A program made the position numbers and the translations under genes. Under the pieces are notes generated by a model. It did not search any database, had not been told where the DNA came from, and was given only the letters and a program-made list of their open reading frames with translations. This document shows positions 54,086 through 64,000 of a stretch of DNA of 64,000 nt, piece after piece (position 1 is the first letter of the stretch; each line of letters opens with the position of its first letter). The DNA is from Undaria pinnatifida (Eukaryota; Sar; Phaeophyceae; Laminariales; Alariaceae): positions 3,145,819 through 3,209,818 of the forward strand of contig JABAKD010000025.1 in the NCBI GenBank assembly GCA_012845835.1, in the 5' to 3' direction.

Positions 54086-56780
54086 CGTTTGGGGGAGACA
54101 AGACATGTTTCGTCCTTGAAATCAGGGGGGGTTGTGGACGAGTTCCACGGTGGAGGTAGCATCTCTTAGCCGTGGGGGGGGTTGAGTCGAGTCCAGGGCG
54201 TGGTTTTCGTCGGGGCCATGTTGGAGTGTGCCACGATATGGGCAGCGCTCTTTGGCCGGCATGCTTCTGGCTGACGGAGATTCTCAACCGAGGAGCTATG
54301 GTACCCGCAATGGATCCGATGCGTATTAGTTTCAAGTACTGTTCGCGTTAAATACCCAGCCCATGGAATGTTGTATACCAGGAAGGGCTCAGCTTTCAGT
54401 TTTGGCTGAAGGACGGGTGTTGGGTGGGGTTTAGAGCAAATCAAGTAAGGAGCCTCAGAAAAAAATGGTGTGTTCCGTACCGTGGCACTCTTCGGGACAA
54501 CTAATTGCCAATCAGTTCGGGGGGGGCGTGAGTATGCCTCGCTCTTAACCCTATCCCCTGCACACGAAAAAAAGCTTTTCGAAATACGCGCCGTCCTCTT
54601 TTTCCTAGTCTTGTGCCGTGTATCATACGAAGTAAAGGCACGGGCCTCCTAAGGCAATGCCTTAACCTTGGTCTTGTGACTGTTCCGTTTCGCTCATTGG
54701 TCGCAGCCCGAAGGGCCATTTTGAACCAGTGTTTGCGTCTCCTTTGTCCCGAGTTTTTTAGTGGCGGTCTGGTCGGCTTTTCCTTTTGTCAGAGAGGTTT
54801 TGGCTGCCTTTAGCTGTTGACTGTTGAAGGCCCCTCTGAGTCTTGAGCAGGAGTCTTGGGATTTCTCCCACCTTAATAGCTCAATTGCGGGATCGAACAT
54901 CTCTCCCCGCGTCTCAATCCTTCCAGCCTCCCAGGCTCTGAGCAGCCAACGCAGGCTCACTTGGCAGCCACTCCGTATTGTGATGCGCGCATGCACGCTA
55001 AAATCTTTCTATGTGCCTCACTGGTATGGCGCCCGCAAAGCTGGGAGTATTCGACGTGCCTGACCAGCCGTGTGCCCATATAGTTACGCACGAGCACGAG
55101 CACACCAACGCATTTAGACGAAGCCACGGTTGGGGGGGCACGTTACGGCCTCGCGGGCGTGGCTATCCAGTTAAAATTATGTTGTAATCGTTAGCTTTTG
55201 CCATTTTCGGTGTCGCGATAGGCACTACACCGTATCTGGTGCTGGAATCGTTCGTTCTGCTACTCCAGCACGACATGTTTATATCCGTTTTTGAACGAGG
55301 TACAGAGCCACCCGCTCATGTAGCCTATATGCGGTAGTGAAAAATGAGGGTAGTCCCACTACCTTGGTAGTGGTCGTATTTCAAATGTTGGTCTGAGGAG
55401 CCCTTTTTCGGCCCAAGACCTCTAAAGCATTGAGACATGTGCAACCGTCCTCTCCGCGCCGTTCGCTTTTCGCTTTTATCACCGAAAATACTTTTGAACC
55501 ACTCCTGCGGATATCGACATCGACATCATACCGACCGGGGCTTGTGTTGGATGGATCGTGCAGAGCACCCCAACCCACATTAGTGACACCGGCACTTTAC
55601 ATCACCGGGTACACAACCGAACACTCATGCTTTGAAGGTCGAGTGCGGTGTGCACAATGGAAAATAGCTCTGTCTTTGAGTTCTGCCCATTTTCTTCCCT
55701 AGTGTGTGCCTCAGTACTCAATGCCCCTCTTCGCACTAATTCTGCTCAACGTTGCGACCACGTCAACCAAGGGTACGCCCTCTCCCCCCAACCCCTGATA
55801 TCGTAATGCAGTACGCCCCTTCCCCCAATCTAGAGTCTATGATCCTAAGGACTACGGCAATGCATGATGTGATGATTCAACCCCCCCCCCAAAATAATTG
55901 TACTACAGTACCTCAGCCGACCCACCAACCCATTGCCGATAGCACGACGTGATGGTCCTTCGTCACGACTTTGGAGCTCCGTCGCAACCGGACGATATGA
56001 GTTGGCGTTTTTTCCGCCCATGCGAGCAGTCCTGGCAGCACGAACGCTTGCGGGCGCCACCAACCTATCCATTGCGTTATCCGTACTTGGGTGCCTTTCT
56101 GCACCGCTGTAAGTAATAAACTGAACAAAGCATGGCGGGCTGTTCAAATCCACTGCATATGGGTGGACTTTCGAATCCGCTCTTTGTCGGTATTCGTGCT
56201 TGTTGACGCAACACCCTATCTATGATCTTGAGCAGTTCCTCTTATATACAGTATGTGCTACAGGCCACCTTGTATATGTATACTCTCCCTTGAGGTACCC
56301 AAAAAGCAAGCTCAGAAATACGCATGCATATCGGTAAACTCTCGGGACACCTTTACTGCTGCCACCACCACCACCACTACTACTACTACCAGTTCTTGGT
56401 GAACCCGAATGCAAAATATCTGCACACAAAAGCGTCCCGGTCTGCTTTCTTTATATTATCTATGCGATGTACCCCGCTTTTCACGCATCATCCAATTTTG
56501 CGTGTAGCGGTCCCTCAATGATTGACCTACACGTATCACGAACACGATCACTCTAGTAGACTATACCCCTAACAGTTTGCAAGAAACGAAGGCATCTGGA
56601 CTCGACGGTGTACCTTGCTCTTCACGCATCATCCAAGTTAGGATGCAGCAACCCCTCCACAGTCGCCCTCCCCACGAGAACAAACAGGATACCTAGTAAA
56701 AGCCCTTCACAATTGCCGATAATCGAATTGATCTGAGAAACAGTACATGTGCACGAGCGCCCCGCACTCCTCTGGACCTC
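54086..56780. other. Intergenic, 3' of the VTT gene
   Basis: No gene recognised. Short open frames only; a CCACCACCACCACTACTACT tract at 56357-56390. Confidence 0.45.
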
Positions 56781-56789
56781 CCTGCCACC

Positions 56790-57310
56790 ACAAGGAGGTA
56801 ACTGAACTTCGTGCCCGGAGGTCTGTTCACTGGTTGCGACGATTCCTGCCTCCTTTGCCGTGGCTTCCTCCTTCATTTCCCTTTTCAATTTTCATGGGCA
56901 GAGTGTTGCACACCTCTTCAGCTTTCTTCTACCACGTCTAAGGTTATCGTCGCGCTGCTGTCTCTACCATTTTCCTTCTTAATTCTTCCAGAGATAACTG
57001 GATTTCGTGTCCGGAGTTTTCAACAGCCTATTGAGTTTTTTTCTGCCCCTTTTATCGTCGCTGCTGCCTTCTCTATTTCCCCAATTTCGCCCAGAGATAG
57101 CTTGATTCGTATCCGGAGGCTTGGGCACCCTGTTGGGGGGTTTTGCTTCCCCCGTTGTAGTCGCTGCTGCCTACTCTTTCTTCATTCCCAATTTCGTCCG
57201 AGATAACCGGATATTGTGTCCGGCATTTTGGACACTCTGTTACGTTTTTTTTCTACCCCCGTTGTAGTCCTTGCTGCCTCCGCCATTTTCTTTCTCAATT
57301 GTACTCGCCG
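56790..57310 (+). repeat. ~106 bp tandem array
   Basis: The GTCGCTGCTGCCT--TC type block recurs at 56945, 57053, 57158 and 57264 (spacing 105-108), with AGATAAC-GGAT-T-GTGTCCGG between. Pyrimidine-rich on this strand. Confidence 0.8.
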
Positions 57311-58155
57311 CCCCATCGGGGCTCTTGGATCTTGCTGTCCTTGCTTTAGCCGTGGGAAACATCACGTGGCCTCTGTAACTTCAGGACACGGGACGGACGT
57401 AATTCGCAGTTTAATATCTAGCAATGATGCGGGAAAATTCGGCGTCGTTTGACTTCAAAGTTGAACTTAGCAGACCATGTTCACTAATTGTTGTTGCAGT
57501 TTCGTTATCAGGAAATCAAATATAAATGATAAAGCGAACCTCTTCCCGTAGGTCCTTCCGTAGTTCGTAGATATCGGGTGGCATATGTTCCGCGTACGGT
57601 GGGGGGGCGGGGGGGGGACAGAATAATGCATCGCATTCCAAGTGCTGGCCAATAGAATGACGACTCTCCGAAAGCCACCAGCCGCGTGCTGGGCACCCTA
57701 GACGTTTGGACGGTTAAAGCAAGAAAAAAATTCCGTGACACAAACGCACGGCATTAAGGAATTGCCAGCTGTTTGCTCTGCCGTCCGAACGAGTCGCGCG
57801 AGAGGGAGTTACTACCAAGCAAGTTGCTGTCAACCGCTGACACATGCTATGGTGGGGGCGTACTTGATTTTTATGAGGCCCCTCAGTTGAAGAGCTTTCT
57901 AGACTGATTTCTACCTCATCAAAACACTGGCGTTGAGAAAATGAAGGTGAAACCCGACCAACAGCGCGATGTCCTAGGCTAACAACGAGTGCACTATTGT
58001 AAAACACGAACGGGATTCTATCGACATTAGCCAGTTCATCTCAGTTGAGGAATACCCTCACTGAGAAATGGTCTTGGCCAAAAAATCATACCCTTATCGT
58101 AGCGCGCGTCTCAACTAGGACGAGAGAAACTACTACGGCAGATAGCTACCAACCC

Positions 58156-61100
58156 TCACTTGCGCATTTTGCTGCTGAGAGACGGCTCCTGGTAGGACAA
58201 TGGACGCGCCACGCCCCGGCGAGGCCTCGAGCTCGTCGACAAATGCGGTGTCTCCTCTATAGACGTAGGCGGGCTCGATGATACTGAGGGTACCCGCGCG
58301 ACATGATCTTGTCCTCGATCACTCCGTGGCGTGTCAAAGGAGGCCGCTCCGAAATACCCTGGCCGAGCCTGAAGATCCCCTGTTTCCCTCCCCTTCACGC
58401 GGCTGATCGCTCCTTCAGCTGTCGAATGTGCATAGCCGTTGGTCGAGGTCGGCTGGCTTGAAGAAGCTGCTGCAGACGCCGCTTGCGAATAACCGCTTGC
58501 TAAGATCAGTTCACTGGAAGAGGTTGCTCCGGTCGCCGTTTGCGAATTGCCGCTCGCTGACATCAGCTGACTGGGGGAAGCTGTTCCGGTCACCGCTTGC
58601 GAATAACCGCTCGCTGAGATCAGATGATCTGGAGGATGTCTGTAGTACGAGTTGTCAGCCTCTGCTGCTGCGTGTTGCAAAATGTCTGAGCGTATATCTG
58701 TACTGCAGCTTTCGTATGCCACTAGGGTTGGCGTCGTCGGCGAAGTTTTGTGGTTGGACTGAAGGTTGAAAAGACACGGTGGAGAGCATGGAACGATAAA
58801 ACATAATGCTGAGGAACATTAACGTGGGACGACGAAGGCAATGTAATGGGACACATCAGAGAACGTGGCACGAAGAAGACATGGGATGTGGAACGTAGCG
58901 TTAGGGGTATATGAGAGAACATTCCACGAGGAGGGAGGGGGGCATGACATAATAGATATATCAGCGGAACATATGATGCGGGATCAAAACATAAGCCAGA
59001 GGAATATTGAGTGAGAGGGCAGAGAACAAATAAAGCCCTAAAGAGCCCCTCGACCATTGATGGCAGTGTCGAAGGTCGACCACTGATACATCAGACGGTT
59101 CAAGACGCATGCTGCAGTGGGGGTGCACACAATGCTCCCTTACCTGGATAGCTCAACAACATACTGGAAACGTAGTTTAGAGAAGAAATACGTGACGATC
59201 TTAGTCCACCCCATGGCGACCAAGGCTCGGTAGGGGTATCCTCCGCCAAATTGTCATTCCTGGTCTAGGCTATCATACTCGCTCGAGCGACTCTGTACCT
59301 CACTGACGAAACGACATTTTTACACGATATACTTGGCGTAGTGTCGCTAACTATTGCATTGCGGATTCATGTCGCCAGATTAGTATAACAGCACCCCAGC
59401 TTGAGACCGCAAAGGAACAGGGCGGGGTGTCACTCGCCAAGTGACTCTGGGCGACTGAAAAAAAACGCCCCAAACAACATAACCCCCCCATCGTAGCATT
59501 GGTCTGGCATAGGAACACAACGAATGATGTTATCGTATAACGCAAACAGAATTTTAGCGTGGGCAGTGATTCAGTTGAGAGAACAGTGAATCAGCTTGCT
59601 TCGGCCAAGAAATACTGCCCCTATCGTAGCACACGTGTATTGGACTATTCGATTGGACTATTCGATTGGACTATTGGATGCCAGTGGAAGGCAGAGCGGG
59701 GAATATAATACAGGACGGAGGAGGACGGGCTGGGGGGACACATCGTAGTTACTGTATTTAGTTATCACCCTTCGAGGGCAGTGTCGAAGCGCGAGTACTG
59801 ATACGCGCCTCACGGAGGGGGAGGGGGGGGGGGGGGGGAGGTAACGCATGCATGCCCCCCCCCCCCCCCCCCCCCCCGACACCTCCCAAGGGGGATAATA
59901 TACGAAGAATACATATTTTGGTTGTGTGATTCGGTTTGTTTTTTGTTTGTTTGGAACCGCTTTCTTCCTGGAGGGGGCCGGATGGCGAGGTTTCAAACCA
60001 TTGTCAGGGCGGGGGGATATATTATATGTCAACTGTAAGTCATAGGAAAGCAGAATAAGGAGATATATCGTGGGCGGGGAGATAGAGAGTGGTGGACTGT
60101 ACAGATACGCCTGTACAGGCCTCCTCCGCTGATTCCACCAAAAAATCACCCCGTTCTTTGAACACGGCTTGGCTTAGATACGTCAGTACCAGCTCCTGAA
60201 CTGCACTCCCGTTTTTGGGGACATACTTCGAGCACTACTTGGAAGTGGTGTGGCACTCTTGTTGAAGCTCTAAATGTTGCCTCACCGTTGCCCCAGATAC
60301 CTCAGACGTAACTCGTAAATCCTTAGACTGTTGTCCCATTTCCAACTGCTCCCACGTTTTTGGGGACAATCTACTCGGAATTCATGAAGTGTCCAAACAA
60401 AATCAAGGGGTCTGCTGTAGGTACATCGGTATAGGCCTCCTTTACTGTGTCTACCATAAACACACCGTCTTCGTGGCGCACCCTCGCGTCCGCATCTCCA
60501 TCACCTCTGTTTCTTACCTCTGTGTCATTCAGAAATTGCGAAGACCCCCGATCGGGCGTACGTTGGATCTGGGTTGCTGAAATCCGCTCGGCGGCCGGCC
60601 CAGCAAGCGCTGAAGTTGCGCGTGTTGCAGATTGTTGGCTTGATTGCATGTTGACGTTGGCGCTATTTGGGACGATGGAACACCTCCTGGCAACACGATA
60701 TAGAAACACGTTAGGAAAACGTAGCACGTACACCGTAATTGATTTTCTGACTCGTTGGGCGGATCACGATCAAATCACCATCAAAGGGACGACCTAAAGA
60801 ACGATCTAGATCACGGCCTAGATGGCGATCTAACATATGTCTAGAAGACGGTCTAGATGACGATCTGCTATAGAAAGGGGCATACATTCTCGGCAGTAGA
60901 GGTTGCCACATCTCGAGCTGCCACAACCCCGAGACAAACACCCATTAGTTTTAAACCTCCATCCACGCAACAACGATAACCATGAAAAGCCAGAGCCAAT
61001 TATTTACTTCCTATAGGCGACCGACTGACCTCTGTAAAGGTGAGTGTCTCGGTTATGAGGGAAGGGAAGCAAGGGTATCAGCTTCGCTTGGAGACACCAC

Positions 61101-63776
61101 CGTTTCTTCTTGGTAGATCTTCTTATTAATAAAGCGAACACTAAGTGAGCATCACCCCACGCTCTCACTCCTTTCTTCCCGAGCTTTTCCTAGCTCCACA
61201 TCACACTAAGTAAGCATCACCCCACGCTCTCACTCTTTTCTTCCCGAGATTTTGCTAGCTTGACGTGTAACTAGGAAAAGCCCGGGAAGAAAGTTGTGAG
61301 AGCGTGAGGTGATGCTCACTTAGTGTTCGCTTTAACCCACAATTAGCTCTCTTCTGAACCATTCTACGGAACCCCCATCGAACGTTCCTCTAGCTGAGCT
61401 AATATTCTACTGGTGCTAGAGACGCTTACCTTTAAGGGCTACCTTGCCCAGGACAACGTTCCATCGTCGGGAACGTTGTTATTCTATAAACTAGCTAGGT
61501 TGTACGGGTTGTCTTCTCTACTCAGAATATTTCGTTCAGGAGAATATTCTTGTGGTAAATAACCAACACTCTGCGGGCTATCCTACCTATAGTCGGCTAT
61601 ACGGACGATTTATTACATTAGCCCACCCTGAATATTCGTATACGCAGACCACAAGACTGTCGAAGGGTGATGACAAAGTTAATCCTAAAAGATCGGAAAA
61701 GGCGGTCGAAAATGCGGCTATTCCAAACAAAGATATGAGGCTATAGATTCCCCCACGCATCGTAACGATGCCTGAACACCACGGATAGGACCATTCACTT
61801 CCTTTCCCTGGTAGCGGATGCCTTCTTAGGGGTAACGTGGACTTCTTAGTCTGATCTCCATCCCCAACAATAGCGGCCATGGTATTTTCAACGATAAAAT
61901 AGCATTGACTGACTGACTGACGGAGCTCCTCCTTTCAAAGATAGGACCATATTATATAGGCGACTGACCTCCTCCCCTTCCTGAGAGCGGGAGCCTCCTG
62001 AGGGATCCGGTGGACTTCATTCGCATTCGGTGAACGAGGAGGAGGGGGGGGCATGACAGGGGCAACAACAGCAACAGGACGGACAAGCGCTGTGCTTCCA
62101 AGCCACGCTTGGGATGTTCCTGCTTCAGGGATTGGTCAGCAGGCGTAGCACCGATGTGAAACAAATGGTGGAACCACAACAAATGTAGGATGGGTTAGCG
62201 ATGGCTTGAATGTTCTGGTCGACAGGTGATGCATCAAAAGTGAAACGAATGATGGTGAAAAAAACACTGCATGTGCATGGCTGACTGAGAATCGCGGCTC
62301 TGACGCGGATTTTCAAGCGGACACTATCGAAAGCTCGGGTGAACTGTTATTGTTTTCGGAATCGCATCAAACACTTGACAGGAAGCTTTTGCACTACTGC
62401 AGGAATATGAGGAGTACTAGTACCAGCAGCAGTGACAGTAGTGGCAGTAGTAGCAGTAGTAGGTGCCGTAGCTTTAGTGGCGGCAGTTGTAGTCGTAGCA
62501 GTGGTGGTGGGGCGAAGTACGTGTATTAGCGGTAGTAGCTGTAGTTGAAGTAGTCGACGTATAAGTAGTAGTTGAGGTATTAGCAGTACAACAGTAGTAG
62601 CCGTAGTGATAGTAATACTAGGAGCCGTGGTTGAGAGCCCTAAGTGGCCTTCGCAACGTCAACATGGTTCCCTATGCCATCCGATTTTCAATCGAAGCTT
62701 GCGAGGCATACATTTGCCGCCACCTACTCAAGTTGACCAAAAAACCGCACAGTATATGCTTGCCGCCACCTACCCAGTGGAGAGCGGTCTGCGTTTTTGT
62801 CAACGAAACTGTTGCTGTCCTCGCCGCGGGTTGATGGGTTGCTGCTGTCGCCCCGGCTTCGGCGGGTCTGGCTGATTTTGGCCCCTCGCGGTTCTTTGTT
62901 GACACCCGCACGAGCACCACATCCTCCTTGCGGTTCACCCCTGTGCATTTCCAACATGAAATTCAAACCTTGATGCACGTTGAGAGGATTTTTTCAACAT
63001 GCAATTCTGACGTACTTCCACGTTTCAAGAGCATTTTAACAAGCACTTTCAACACGCCTGCAAGTTGAGATCTTGATAATAGTTCACCGCTGTGCATTTT
63101 CAACATTCAATTCCAACATGATTGCATGCTCAGACCATGAGCAAGCAGACTCGCGTTAGACTAGGCGCTTAGTCTACTTTTTTACTTTTCTTGGCATCCC
63201 CCCAAACTTGGATATTATTGCTCTCCTTGAGCAAGTTTCAAATTCCCGATGACGCTCAAGCCCAAGGGCTCCTTTCTAGACTTGCGTGCCCGATCTTCAT
63301 GCGTGTCCCACCCTACGACCAAAATGATGACACCTACCAGGTACCTGGTACCTGGTATTAGCAATTGGTCGTAACGAGGCACGACCTCAACAACATTTGG
63401 TTGGGTTGGGTTGGGCCTTTTCTATTTCCCACCAACGCTTACACTAGACGACACTTACAAAATATCCACCAGCGCGAGTTCCTAGCGAGAGCTACAACAT
63501 CAAACCGAGGTAGGTTATTTTGGCTTATTCTTATTAGTGGACCTATACTGTAATGCGATCCCCACGAGTGCGGCATTCGAGGTTATCTACTTACCGTTCC
63601 CCGAGGGAATTCCGCTGTGCTGCTCGTCGCGGGCGTGCGTCGGTGGAATGGGAGCGCGTGATTACCGAGCGACGGCCTCGAGCTGACGCTGCGATGGACG
63701 CTTCCTGCTGAAATCGTCTCCGCTCCAACTCCCGCTCGTTCTGTCGCGAGATCCGTAGCATAGACCTGACTTCGTT
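58156..63776 (-). CDS. Unknown protein, three inferred exons, 20-residue internal repeat
   Basis: I do not recognise this protein. Minus-strand exons are inferred at 63776 (or ATG at 63761)-63595, 60686-60518 and 58758-58156. The donors are strong (ACG|GTAAGT and GAG|GTAAGA), and phases agree: CG plus G gives CGG, then a phase 0 junction. Exon 1 is Arg/Glu-rich and helix-like (RISRQNERELERRRFQQEA). Exon 2 is hydrophilic. Exon 3 carries three and a half copies of a 20-residue Ser/Ala/Thr repeat around SASGYSQAVTG (about 58425-58625), then a basic tail ending KMRK before the stop. No membrane helix or catalytic motif is visible; it looks like a disordered or scaffolding protein. The gene may extend upstream beyond the window. 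It is convergent with the VTT gene. Exon linkage rests on splice signals and phase only. Confidence 0.45.
59345..59480 (-). repeat. Dispersed repeat with conserved PCSFAVS frame, minus copy
   Basis: Partner of 31290-31480; TCATGTCGC-AGATTA-TATAACAGCAC is shared after reverse complementing. Confidence 0.5.
59815..59880 (+). repeat. G-run / C-run palindrome
   Basis: About 20 G bases (with A), then GGTAACGCATGCATGC, then 23 C bases. The G and C runs can pair as a hairpin around GCATGC. It lies in an intron of the minus-strand gene. Confidence 0.9.
61132..61332. mobile_element. MITE, TA-flanked, with an extra internal arm
   Basis: Inverted ends AAGCGAACACTAAGTGAGCA and complement, each ~64 bp, flanked by TA (61130-61131, 61333-61334). 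Between them is a third copy of the arm (61203-61262) in the left orientation. At 201 bp it is non-coding; Tc1/mariner-type by target site only. It sits in the first intron of the minus-strand gene. Confidence 0.8.
61440..61485. repeat. Short hairpin
   Basis: CAACGTTCC and GGAACGTTG separated by 7 bases; no T run follows. Function unknown. Confidence 0.5.
62405..62620 (+). repeat. (AGT/GTA)n degenerate trinucleotide tract
   Basis: AGTAGTAGCAGTAGTAG-type units over about 210 bp, interrupted, intronic to the minus-strand gene. Confidence 0.85.
62940..63130 (+). repeat. TTTCAACATG-CAATTC repeats
   Basis: TTTCCAACATGAAATTC, TTTTTCAACATGCAATTC, TTTCAACACGC and TTTTCAACATTCAATTCCAAC mark diverged units of about 50 bp; another TTTTCAACATGG is at 63796. 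Confidence 0.65.
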
Positions 63777-64000
63777 CTAGGCAACACACAAGTGTTTTCA
63801 ACATGGTTGGAGGGCGGTCGATCTATGATGGGTTAACCCACGCATGCATCTAGAATTGTCCCTGTTTCGGCCAAAAAAAGGCTTAAAATTAGAGCCAGAT
63901 GCATGATTTCGTGCAGTACAGCACAGTGGAAACACGGGTATGATGCATCGTACGGAAGGATTGCGTCTACTAAACTTGAAACTCCTCGCTTGAGGATCTG

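Noticed and set aside
61587-61880. 97-codon minus-strand open frame with a hydrophobic stretch
   Set aside because: It lies in the intron between phase-matched exons and overlaps a duplicated segment shared with 61950-62030; not needed by the gene model.
1-64000. CRISPR arrays, bacterial operons or an organelle genome
   Set aside because: No spaced direct repeats of CRISPR type, no bacterial ribosome binding sites with tight gene packing, and clear spliceosomal introns.

Overview
The window reads as nuclear DNA of a photosynthetic stramenopile (heterokont) with motile 9+2 flagella, most likely a brown alga or close relative. Two genes support this. One codes for a membrane protein whose N-terminus is a signal peptide ending in a GAF-type cleavage site, the bipartite presequence used to enter complex red-lineage plastids. 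The other is radial spoke protein 3, needed in axonemes that keep the central pair apparatus, which argues against diatoms. Introns are long (up to 8.7 kb), splice sites are GT-AG, and most of the DNA is repeats, microsatellites and homopolymer runs. Species is inference; no bacterial, viral or CRISPR features were seen.

Layout. 1-16 kb holds no gene I can support. It is a mosaic of decayed repeats: 3' ends of two LINE families (one with an AAC-repeat tail, present in both orientations), a foldback element and several copies of a short ATG-containing module. 16.5-22.6 kb is dominated by one G/C-run-rich repeat family in both orientations, three copies of a hairpin-rich ~265 bp element that could be a structured RNA, and a tandem array of tRNA-like units. 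22.9-25.5 kb is a pair of inverted repeat arms enclosing the promoter region and first exon of RSP3. The rest of RSP3 lies at 33.5-35.8 kb, so its 8.7 kb first intron carries a TA-flanked DNA transposon nested in a tRNA-like unit, a second tRNA-like array and two ~190 bp tandem arrays. 35.8-45 kb is intergenic, with a LINE-type retroelement remnant set among tandem repeats. 45.1-54.1 kb is a plastid-targeted VTT/TVP38-type membrane protein gene reconstructed from seven or eight exons with matching phases. 54-58 kb is intergenic with tandem repeats. 58.2-63.8 kb on the minus strand is a three-exon gene of unknown function with a 20-residue repeat, convergent with the VTT gene.

The most interesting pattern is that introns here multiply their own 3' ends. 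In RSP3 exon 3, VTT exon 8 and probably VTT exon 5, the intron 3' end plus the start of the next exon occurs two or three times in tandem, giving decoy or alternative exons with usable phase. Unrelated intronic and intergenic sequences at four other places are tandemly duplicated at a similar 180-200 bp period, close to a nucleosome repeat length. No operon logic applies; the three genes appear functionally unrelated.
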